This document shows positions 57,878 to 64,000 of a DNA stretch of 64,000 bases, in pieces. The notes beneath the pieces were generated by a model. The model was given only the letters and a program-made list of their open reading frames with translations. It was not told the origin of the DNA and searched no databases. The stretch is from JASHPR01 sp963833885 (GTDB taxonomy: Bacteria; Actinomycetota; Actinomycetes; Streptosporangiales; Streptosporangiaceae): positions 194,840-258,839 of the forward strand of contig CAWHZU010000011.1 of NCBI GenBank assembly GCA_963833885.1. Reading direction: 5' to 3'. Numbering within the stretch: position 1 is the stretch's first letter; the number at the start of each line of letters is the position of its first letter. The translations under genes and the position numbers were made by a program.

Positions 57878-59008
57878 ATGCCTGCCCGCCAGCGTGCCGT
57901 CGTTGCCATGATCGACGGCCTGGATCCGGCGTACGTCACCGACGAGACGATGCCGGTCTTCGGGCGGCTGGCGGCGGAAGGCACGTCGCGCCTTGTCCAG
58001 GCGGTCATGCCGACCGTAACCAACGTCAACAATGCTGGCATCAGCTGTGCTGCCTGGCCCGCCGAGCACGGCATCACCGGCAATTACTTCTACGACCGGG
58101 CCTCCGGTGAGCAGGGATACATGGAGGACTCGCGTTTCCTGCTGCTGCCCACGCTGATGGCCCGGGTGACAGCGGCGGGCGGCAAGGCGGCCTTGCTCAC
58201 CGCCAAGAAGAAGACGGCCAGCCTGCTCGGCGACGGAACCACGCTCGTGATCGCAGCAGAGGAACCCTCGGCCGAGCTGGTCGCCCGCCACGGCGCAGCA
58301 CCGGGCATCTACTCAGCCGAGATCAACCACTGGCTGTGGCAGGTCGCCGCGGACCTTCTTCATACGCGGCGCGACCTTGACCTGCTGTACGTGCACACCA
58401 CGGACTTCCCGATGCACGCGTGGGCACCTGGTGACCCCCGGTCGTCCAGCCACCTGCGGCGCCTGGACGAACTGATCGGCGCGGCCATCGCGGCCGCGCC
58501 CGGAGCGGCGTTCTTCGCCACCGCCGACCACGGCATGAACGCCAAGGACCTGGTCTATGACCTGAACCAGGCCCTCGCCAACCGTGACCGGCCGGTCCGG
58601 CTGGCGCTGTCCGCGGAGAAGGACCGCTACGTGCGGCACCACCGGACCTTCGGCGGGACGGCCTGGGTATGGCTCAACCGGGCGGCAGACGAGGACGCCG
58701 TGGCCTCGGTCCTGTCCGGGCTGCCCGGCGTCGAGACGGTTCTGACCCGTGACCAGGCCGCCCAGAAGTTCCACCTGCACCCCGGCCGCATCGGCGACCT
58801 GGCCGTGCTCGGCGACGCATCCACGGTCTTCGGTGACCTGCCGGACGGGCAGGAGTCCGAGATGCTCCCGGCCGAATACCGCTCGCACGGGAGCCAGCAC
58901 GAAATGAGCGTCCCGCTCGTCGCGTGGAACAACGACCATCCGTACCCGGACGCGCCTGAGCACAACAAGGACCTGCTGACGCCGCTGCTCGGGGCCTGGC
59001 TCCGCTGA
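57878..59008 (+). CDS. Phosphonoacetate hydrolase-like alkaline-phosphatase-superfamily enzyme
   Basis: The 376-residue protein has the superfamily metal sites: MIDGLDPAYVT (Asp), VMPTVTNVNNAGISCAAWP with the nucleophile Thr, EHGITGNYFYDR, HTTDFPMHAWAPGDP (Asp and His), FATADHGMNAKDLV (Asp-His), and GSQHEMSVPLV (His). The order and the TNVNN segment match phosphonoacetate hydrolases and related nucleotide pyrophosphatases. It would release phosphate from a C-P or P-O bond with two zinc ions. No phosphonate transporter is nearby. It lies nine bases after the Dabb gene, in the same operon. Confidence 0.82.
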   Translation: MPARQRAVVAMIDGLDPAYVTDETMPVFGRLAAEGTSRLVQAVMPTVTNVNNAGISCAAWPAEHGITGNYFYDRASGEQGYMEDSRFLLLPTLMARVTAAGGKAALLTAKKKTASLLGDGTTLVIAAEEPSAELVARHGAAPGIYSAEINHWLWQVAADLLHTRRDLDLLYVHTTDFPMHAWAPGDPRSSSHLRRLDELIGAAIAAAPGAAFFATADHGMNAKDLVYDLNQALANRDRPVRLALSAEKDRYVRHHRTFGGTAWVWLNRAADEDAVASVLSGLPGVETVLTRDQAAQKFHLHPGRIGDLAVLGDASTVFGDLPDGQESEMLPAEYRSHGSQHEMSVPLVAWNNDHPYPDAPEHNKDLLTPLLGAWLR

Positions 59009-59160
59009 CCGAGGTCTGGTCGCACGCGCCGCTTAGTGGCATCGCCCGGCGCGTGGCCGCCGACAGCGGCCCGGTCCGGCGGCCGGGTTCGGGCTAGCCT
59101 TGTGATCGTGCAGGCCGACACGTTCGGAGAAAGCGCGGCCCGCATGATTGGAGGCCGGTC

Positions 59161-59496
59161 ATGAGCGAGATTACACAAGAGGACGCGCTGCGCCAGGCGG
59201 CCGAGCTGGTGGGTGAGGCGCTAAAAGAGGCGGAGGCTCGCTGCGGCCTGCTGGGGCAGTACATCAACGACTGCGACAGCAAGGGTTCAAGAACCGCAGC
59301 CTGGAGCGAAGCACTTCGCGAACTTCATGCGCTGCACGAGCGCCGCACCCAGTTGATGCTCAGGCGCAGCCTGATTCAGCAAGCTCTCGACTGCCCGGTC
59401 GGCGAGCGCCCAGCGAAGGCGCCGCTGCAACCGCCGCGGGACCAGACAGCAGTTCGGACGCAGCAGCAGGTCCAGATCCGAGCACGGCGGCGGTAA
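59161..59496 (+). CDS. Hypothetical helical protein
   Basis: A 111-residue protein: EDALRQAAELVGEALKEAEA, then SEALRELHALHERRTQLMLR, predicted helical and possibly coiled coil, with a basic Gln/Arg-rich tail. TTGGAGG precedes ATG 59161, eight bases away. No known family. Confidence 0.55.
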   Translation: MSEITQEDALRQAAELVGEALKEAEARCGLLGQYINDCDSKGSRTAAWSEALRELHALHERRTQLMLRRSLIQQALDCPVGERPAKAPLQPPRDQTAVRTQQQVQIRARRR

Positions 59497-59557
59497 TCGC
59501 GCGAGGGTCGGCCGGAGGTTCCCGCCCTGTGCGCTTGTGCCACGGCCGCGTCGGCCG

Positions 59558-60412
59558 TCAGGTCCCGGCTGGCCGGGCCGGGGTCAGACCGGTCAGTTCC
59601 TCGCTGAGTTCCCACAGCCGCCGCGCTGTCGCCTCATCCTGTGCCGCCTTGGATGGCTCGCGCAGCTGGCTCTTCACGTAGTAGCCGCCGGTCGCGTCCG
59701 CCACGTCCGGGGACGTGGCCAGGTACACGACCGTGCTGGCCCCGCGCTCGGGCGACAGCAGGAACGGCCGCGCGAACACCAGGCCGATGCGCAGCAGCGG
59801 GCTGGCATCGCGCCCGAACCCGCTCCGCACCACACCCGGGTGGGCGCAGTTCGCGGTCACCCCGGTGCCAGCGGTCCGCCGCGCCAGCTCGCGGGTGAAC
59901 AGGATGTTGGCCAGCTTGCTGTTGGAATAGGAGCGCCAGCTGTCCCACCTGTGTTCGAGCTGCAGGTCATCGAGATCGAGCTTGGCCGCGGTATGCGCGT
60001 CGGAGGTCACGGTGATCACCCGGGCCGGCGCCGATGCGGTCAGCTTGCCCAGCAGCAGGTTCGTCAGCAGGAACGGCGCCAGGTGGTTGACCGCGAATAC
60101 CTCCTCGAAGCCGTCCTCGGTCGTCCCGCGTCGGCCAGCCACGAACCCTGCGTTGTTGATCAGCACGTCGATGCGGTCCATCGCGTTCAGCCGGTCCGCG
60201 AGCGCGCGCACCTGCGCCATGGAGGAGAGGTCGGCGATCTCGACCTGCGGCGGCGACGCCGTCACCTTGGCCAGCTCTGCGGCCGTCGCCTCGCTCCGCC
60301 CGCGGTCGCGCCCGACGAGCACCACCTGCGCGCCCTGCCTGGCCAGGGCGGTTGCGGTCGCCTTGCCGATCCCGGACGTTGCCCCGGTCACCACGCATAC
60401 CTTGCCGTTCAT
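59558..60412 (-). CDS. SDR family oxidoreductase (retinol dehydrogenase-like)
   Basis: A 284-residue short-chain dehydrogenase: KVCVVTGATSGIGKATATAL (NADP-binding TGxxxGIG), VLVGRDRGRSEATAAEL, LINNAGFVAGRR, VITVTSDAHTAAKL and the active-site YSNSKLANILFT (Tyr-x3-Lys). The extended C-terminus matches the RDH/WWOX-like subgroup. ATG 60412 overlaps the stop of the DinB remnant (ATGA), showing former translational coupling. Confidence 0.9.
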   Translation of the reverse strand: MNGKVCVVTGATSGIGKATATALARQGAQVVLVGRDRGRSEATAAELAKVTASPPQVEIADLSSMAQVRALADRLNAMDRIDVLINNAGFVAGRRGTTEDGFEEVFAVNHLAPFLLTNLLLGKLTASAPARVITVTSDAHTAAKLDLDDLQLEHRWDSWRSYSNSKLANILFTRELARRTAGTGVTANCAHPGVVRSGFGRDASPLLRIGLVFARPFLLSPERGASTVVYLATSPDVADATGGYYVKSQLREPSKAAQDEATARRLWELSEELTGLTPARPAGT

Positions 60413-60830
60413 GGCCGCATGGTAGTCCTCATGGCGAAGCGGAAGGAAAGGATCACCGGCCGGCCCGGCTGCCGGCAGGGCTCATGCAGGCTGACTGCCT
60501 TGAACGCGACGCCATCTACTCTCTCCCACGTGGCCCAGTAGAACTGGATCGGGCTGTCAATGGTGTCGCCCGGCTTGGGCGTACCGTCCGGAACGACGTT
60601 CTGGCCGACGAAGCGGCGCAGCATCCAGGTGATCTCGGCACTGGCCATGTGCTTGATGAGCCACAGCAGGTTCGTGCCGCTGTCCACCGGCGACCGCCGG
60701 GCGGCGGCATCGTCGAGACCGGCAACCTTCCGTACCAGCGAGTCGCGCTGGTACTGCAGGAGCGCATGCAAGGTCTCGAACTCCCGCCGCCAGACGTGGC
60801 GGCTTCTGGTCGGGCACCAGGTCAGAGTAA
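60409..60830 (-). pseudogene. DinB/DUF664 family remnant
   Basis: The minus strand encodes the DUF664/DinB core: LHALLQYQRDSLVRKVAGLD, NLLWLIKHMASAEITWMLRR, PIQFYWATWERVDGVAF. The expected N-terminus, DYSDLVPDQKPPRLAA, is in a different frame just upstream, with no start codon visible. The C-terminal helix is replaced by SFRFAMRTTMRP running into the SDR start. The protein is broken at both ends. Confidence 0.6.
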
Positions 60831-60954
60831 TCGGAGACGGCGCTCCGGGAGTTCGTGCCGGTCACGCAGTGACGCGAGCTTGCAAGCGCCCTTGACGGGC
60901 GCGGTGACGACAGGACTATTTCCGGCAGGCCGGAGGGAAGACAATGGCGGGAGG

Positions 60955-61269
60955 TTACGAGGCCGCTGTGTCGCATGTGTCTTTCTGGTTCTCCGCGTCC
61001 CACACAAGGTTGAGCAGTGCGGAGCAGGACCCGCAGAGTTTTGCTGTATCGAGTGGTGCGATGTAAGCGCCGCCACTGAGCATGACTTGGCTGACCTCGT
61101 CGTCGTAATCCGTATCGGCCCAGTCATCATTCAGGACGATCATCCATCCCAGGTACTTCCGCAGCCGCAAGGCCTCTTGGATAAGTTCGACCCTGGTCAG
61201 CGTCCGGGGGTCGTTGGCCTTGAGCAGTGCTTCGCGTGCTTCGATCACGCCACGGTCGCATGTCTCCAT
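60955..61269 (-). CDS. Hypothetical protein
   Basis: A 104-residue acidic protein: METCDRGVIEAREALLKAND, then LRKYLGWMIVLNDDWADTDY and LCGSCSALLNLVWDAE with a CGSC motif. No family recognised. It diverges from the short GntR gene across palindromic sites, so it is probably the regulator's target. Confidence 0.55.
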   Translation of the reverse strand: METCDRGVIEAREALLKANDPRTLTRVELIQEALRLRKYLGWMIVLNDDWADTDYDDEVSQVMLSGGAYIAPLDTAKLCGSCSALLNLVWDAENQKDTCDTAAS

Positions 61270-61285
61270 GCGCCTCAGTCTACAT

Positions 61286-61307
61286 GCTATGCATAGCCAT
61301 GTATAGC
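61286..61307. promoter_or_regulatory. Palindromic operator between the hypothetical gene and gntR
   Basis: GCTATGCATAGC (61286-61297) is a perfect 12-bp palindrome. It overlaps a direct repeat: ATGCATAGC at about 61289 and ATGTATAGC at 61299-61307. The A/T-rich site sits in the divergent promoter region. Confidence 0.6.
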
Positions 61308-61352
61308 GTTACATGTGTTTCTGCAGCTAACCACGCGGATACGTTGCTCTGC

Positions 61353-61589
61353 ATGGACGTGCCCGATCTTGATCACGGCAGCCACGTCCCGCTGTACACA
61401 CAAGGGGCAGACTGGATCACTGCGCAGGTCAAGGCGGGGAAGCTGGCGCCGGGGACACGGCTGCCCGCTGAGCGTGACCTTGCGGAGCAATGGGGCATCG
61501 CCTACATGACTGTGCGGCGGATGATGGCAGAGCTGCGGGAACGGGGCGTGGTTGTGTCTCAGCCGGGCAAGGGAACCTACGTGCTGTAG
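61353..61589 (+). CDS. Short GntR-type DNA-binding protein
   Basis: The 78-residue protein is just a GntR winged helix: VPLYTQGADWITAQVKAGKL, PGTRLPAERDLAEQWGIAYM, TVRRMMAELRERGVVVSQPG. No effector domain follows, as in minimal YtrA-like regulators. ATG 61353 starts it at the conserved domain; the frame remains open to 61299. It probably binds the GCTATGCATAGC palindrome. Confidence 0.82.
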   Translation: MDVPDLDHGSHVPLYTQGADWITAQVKAGKLAPGTRLPAERDLAEQWGIAYMTVRRMMAELRERGVVVSQPGKGTYVL

Positions 61590-61731
61590 ACGGATCTGCG
61601 ATGGCCGTAGAGCCATGATCATGCCTGCTCGCCTATCCAGAACCCCGTCAGAAGTCGGCACAAGGCCAGCCACGGGATGCCCGTCAGAGACCATGCGGAC
61701 GTTCCTGTGGCCCCTGCGAGAGTCCGGCTTG

Positions 61732-61752
61732 ACCTTGACCCTGGGTCAGGGT
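61732..61752. promoter_or_regulatory. MerR-type operator/promoter of the ABC exporter
   Basis: ACCTTGACCC-T-GGGTCAGGGT: 10-bp arms with one mismatch. TTGACC (61729) gives a -35 box and a long spacer puts a weak -10 around 61755, the usual MerR geometry. It lies 14 bp upstream of the ATPase start. The MerR gene is third in the operon. Confidence 0.6.
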
Positions 61753-61766
61753 TGCAGCATGGGCCC

Positions 61767-62738
61767 ATGACCACGAACCTGGCCCCCAGCACCACCCGAT
61801 CCGCCGTGGTCGCCACTGGGATGCGGAAGTCCTACGGCGATCATCTGGTCCTCGACGGCATCGACCTGAACGTCGCCGAGGGCACGGTCTTCGCGCTGCT
61901 CGGCCCGAACGGTTCCGGCAAGACCACAACCGTCCGGATCCTGTCCACCTTGCTTCCCGCCGATGCGGGCACGGTCCGCGTGGCCGGCCACGATCTGCGC
62001 ACGCAGGCTCAGCTCGTCCGGGCCGCGATCGGCGTCACCGGCCAGTTCTCCGCCGTGGACAACCTGCTCACCGGCCGGCAGAACCTGCTCCTCATGGCCG
62101 ACCTGCACCACCTGACCAAGGCCGAGGGCCACCGGCGTGCGGACGAACTGCTCGAGCGGTTCGACCTGACCGAGGCGGCCGGGAAGCTGGCCGCGACCTA
62201 CTCCGGCGGCATGCGCCGCCGGCTCGACCTGGCGATGACGCTGGTCGGCGACGTCCGCATCATTTTCCTTGACGAGCCGACCACCGGCCTGGACCCACGG
62301 GGCCGCCGCACCATGTGGCAGATCATCCGCGACCTGGTCGGCCGCGGGATCACGATCTTCCTGACGACCCAGGACCTGGCCGAGGCCGACCAGCTCGCGG
62401 ACCGGATCGGGCTCCTCGAGCACGGCAAGATCGTCGCCGAGGGGACTCCGGACGAGCTGAAACGGCGGATCCCCGGCGGCCATATCCGGCTGCAATTCGG
62501 CGACCCGGCCGGGCTGGAATCGGCTGCCCGCGCCCTCGGCGACACATCGCGCGACGAGGACGCGCTGACGCTGCAGGTCCCCTACGACGGCAGCGTCCGG
62601 TCGCTCCAGGCTCTGCTCGGCCGGCTGGACGAGCAGGCGGTCCCGGTCGGCGGGCTGTCCGTGCACACTCCCGATCTAGACGACGTTTTCTTCGCCCTCA
62701 CCGGCCACCCCAACGCGGAACTGGAGACCGCACGATGA
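61767..62738 (+). CDS. DrrA-like ABC exporter ATPase
   Basis: The 323-residue ATPase has Walker A LGPNGSGKTTT, Q-loop GVTGQFSAVDNLLTGRQNLL, signature YSGGMRRRLDLAMTLVG, Walker B IIFLDEPTTGLDPRG and H-loop FLTTQDLAEADQL (Gln in place of His, as in DrrA). A C-terminal domain typical of daunorubicin-resistance ATPases follows (LRLQ-type strand, DLDDVFFALTG). The ATG at 61767 may be leaderless. It overlaps the permease gene by ATGA. Confidence 0.92.
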   Translation: MTTNLAPSTTRSAVVATGMRKSYGDHLVLDGIDLNVAEGTVFALLGPNGSGKTTTVRILSTLLPADAGTVRVAGHDLRTQAQLVRAAIGVTGQFSAVDNLLTGRQNLLLMADLHHLTKAEGHRRADELLERFDLTEAAGKLAATYSGGMRRRLDLAMTLVGDVRIIFLDEPTTGLDPRGRRTMWQIIRDLVGRGITIFLTTQDLAEADQLADRIGLLEHGKIVAEGTPDELKRRIPGGHIRLQFGDPAGLESAARALGDTSRDEDALTLQVPYDGSVRSLQALLGRLDEQAVPVGGLSVHTPDLDDVFFALTGHPNAELETAR

Positions 62739-63520
62739 GCACTATTTCTCTTGCCGCGCGCGACTCGGCGACGATGCTGCGGCGCGATGCGCGGCACTCG
62801 CTGCAGGCCCCGGCGATGCTGGTCAGCGGCATGCTAGTGCCGCTCATATTCCTGCTGCTGTTCGCCGGCGTCTTCGGCCACGCCCTGACGGCCGGCATCG
62901 GCGCCCGGCCCGGCGTCAGCTACATCAACTTCCTCGCCCCCGGCATCCTGGTGATGACCGCCGGGTTCGCGGCCGAGGGGACCGCGATCAACGTCTGCAA
63001 CGACATGGCCCAGGGCATCATTGACCGGTTCCGCACTATGGCGATCTCCCGCTCCTCGGTGCTCACCGGCCAGGTCGCCGGGAGCCTGATCCGGACGATG
63101 CTCAGCGCAGTCGTGGTCATCGGCGTGGCGCTGCTGCTCGGCTTCCGGCCGACGGCCGCGCCCGTCGAGTGGATCGCGGCGGCCGGGATGTTCGCGCTGC
63201 TCACCCTCGCGCTCACGTGGCTGACCGTCGCGTTCGGGCTGCTGGCCAAGACCCCGGCGGGCGCGAACAGCCTGGCGCTGATCCCGGCGATCGTCCCGTT
63301 CGTCAGCAGCGCGTTCATCCCCACGGCCGCGATGTCCGGCCCGGTCCGCTGGTTCGCCCAGAACGAGCCGTTCACCTCGATCATCGACACGCTGCGGGGC
63401 CTGCTCACCGGGGCCGCGATCGGCGACAGCGCGGTCATCGCGGTCGTCTGGTGCGCCGGCCTGACCTTGGCGGCATACTTCTGGGCCCGGGCCCTGTACA
63501 ACCGCCGCCCGGCGGCCTGA
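62735..63520 (+). CDS. DrrB-like ABC-2 exporter permease
   Basis: A 261-residue permease with six helices: MLVSGMLVPLIFLLLFAGVF, SYINFLAPGILVMTAGFAAE, ISRSSVLTGQVAGSLIRTML, LIPAIVPFVSSAFIPTAAMS, PVRWFAQNEPFTSIIDTLRG and AVIAVVWCAGLTLAAYFWAR. These are the ABC-2 signatures of daunorubicin-type exporters. With the ATPase it should expel a hydrophobic drug. Confidence 0.92.
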   Translation: MSTISLAARDSATMLRRDARHSLQAPAMLVSGMLVPLIFLLLFAGVFGHALTAGIGARPGVSYINFLAPGILVMTAGFAAEGTAINVCNDMAQGIIDRFRTMAISRSSVLTGQVAGSLIRTMLSAVVVIGVALLLGFRPTAAPVEWIAAAGMFALLTLALTWLTVAFGLLAKTPAGANSLALIPAIVPFVSSAFIPTAAMSGPVRWFAQNEPFTSIIDTLRGLLTGAAIGDSAVIAVVWCAGLTLAAYFWARALYNRRPAA

Positions 63521-63533
63521 CTCCGGAGACGGC

Positions 63534-64000
63534 ATGGCGAAGCTCACGATAAGCCAGCTCGCGGCGCACGTTGGGGTGACCGTGCGCGCGATCCGGCACT
63601 ACCACCGGCTGGGCTTGCTTGAAGAGCCGGAACGGGACGCCTCGGGCTACCGTCGCTACGGCGCGCAGGCCGTGGTCGACCTCATCAAGATCAAGACGCT
63701 GTCGGACGCTGGTGTGCCGCTTGCTCGCATCGAGGAGCTGCTGGGCGCCGACCCGCCGGAATTCGCCGCCGCGATAACCGACATCGACGCGGCGCTGAAG
63801 CAGCGGATCCGCGAACTCACCCGGCACCGCCGCCGCATCGCCGAGCTGGCCGAGGGAGACCGGCTGTTTCTGCCCGCCGAGGTCGTCGAGATCCTCGATC
63901 AGCTCCGCGAGATGGGCGTCAGCGAGCGGACAATCCAGACCGAGCGCGACGGCTGGATCGTCGTGGCGGCTCTGTCGCCGGAGCAGATCCCGCCGTGGGC
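63534..64000 (+). CDS. MerR family regulator, partial at window end
   Basis: The visible 155 residues include a MerR winged helix (TISQLAAHVGVTVRAIRHYH, RLGLLEEPERDASGYRRYG), a coiled-coil dimerisation helix (IDAALKQRIRELTRHRRRIA) and the start of an effector part (EVVEILDQLREMGVSERTIQ), resembling TipA-type multidrug sensors. ATG 63534 lies 13 bp after the permease. It probably senses the exported compound and activates the ACCTTGACCC operator at 61732. Confidence 0.88.
   Translation, partial: MAKLTISQLAAHVGVTVRAIRHYHRLGLLEEPERDASGYRRYGAQAVVDLIKIKTLSDAGVPLARIEELLGADPPEFAAAITDIDAALKQRIRELTRHRRRIAELAEGDRLFLPAEVVEILDQLREMGVSERTIQTERDGWIVVAALSPEQIPPW

Noticed and set aside
1..64000. CRISPR array, rRNA operon or complete biosynthetic gene cluster
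   Set aside because: No regularly spaced repeats, no rRNA-like sequence, and no PKS/NRPS/terpene synthase domains were seen.

Overview
The DNA is about 70% G+C, uses GTG/TTG starts freely, packs genes with ATGA/GTGA overlaps, and carries a mycothiol-dependent isomerase family, ECF sigma/zf-HC2 remnants, Dyp-type peroxidase, DUF427, DrrAB-like transporters and vapBC modules. Together these point to the chromosome of a soil actinomycete (Streptomyces/Streptosporangiales-like). The exact genus cannot be read from the window.

Layout. 0-2.3 kb: a MarR regulator diverges from a minus-strand operon (NMT1-like binding protein plus two AhpD/carboxymuconolactone decarboxylase-like proteins), with a strong palindromic operator between them. 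2.3-6.9 kb: decayed duplicated modules (ECF sigma tail, zf-HC2 proteins, mycothiol-dependent isomerase, peroxiredoxin), in which intact copies sit beside truncated ones, plus a DUF427 gene. 6.9-8.2 kb: a monooxygenase diverges from a GlxA-type AraC regulator. 8.2-12.1 kb: an accessory patch with serine and tyrosine recombinase fragments, a PIN/RHH toxin-antitoxin pair, a tRNA-3'-end-like sequence, an SGNH hydrolase and a mosaic of three gene fragments. 12.1-17.7 kb: a five-gene plus-strand operon (disulfide-reductase-fold flavoprotein without any redox cysteines, a 181-aa protein, DUF4331, Dyp-type peroxidase, enoyl-CoA hydratase), the best candidate for an undescribed pathway. 17.7-18.2 kb: an IS110 fragment and a dead second copy of the PIN gene. 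18.3-23.5 kb: MFS exporter, alpha/beta hydrolase, TetR, EamA exporter, LysR. 23.5-27.2 kb: small HTH protein plus RecQ-like helicase operon, methyltransferase, PyrE-like phosphoribosyltransferase, VOC protein. 27.2-33.1 kb: VapBC, S41 peptidase/ArsR divergent pair, ABC transporter divergent from a NarL-type two-component system. 33.2-37.5 kb: HAD, enolase-superfamily and metallo-beta-lactamase enzymes and a dihydroxyphthalate-decarboxylase-like protein. 37.7-45.4 kb: two MacB/FtsX-type ABC systems around an OmpR-type two-component system; the first ATPase is a gutted remnant. 45.6-51.1 kb: TetR-flanked cluster of a PYROXD2-like flavoprotein, a Rieske oxygenase and an APC permease. 51.2-60.4 kb: membrane proteins, a trans-aconitate methyltransferase-like enzyme, a luciferase-like monooxygenase, a Tat-exported phospholipase-C-like phosphoesterase, and a VOC/Dabb/phosphonoacetate-hydrolase-like operon. 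60.4-64 kb: SDR with a DinB remnant, a short GntR, and a DrrAB-type ABC exporter followed by a MerR regulator that runs off the end.

Two themes stand out. First, five otherwise intact genes (near 14.33, 15.71, 29.88, 31.51 and 43.36 kb) are each broken by a single apparent one-base frameshift. This is either assembly error or real recent decay and must be settled before interpreting those loci. Second, regulation is unusually legible: several divergent promoters carry near-perfect palindromes, and one 12-bp palindrome (CTTGATGTCAAG) occurs three times, linking the promoter region at 53.7 kb to the operon at 57.2 kb. No complete rRNA or tRNA gene, CRISPR array or intact mobile element was seen.
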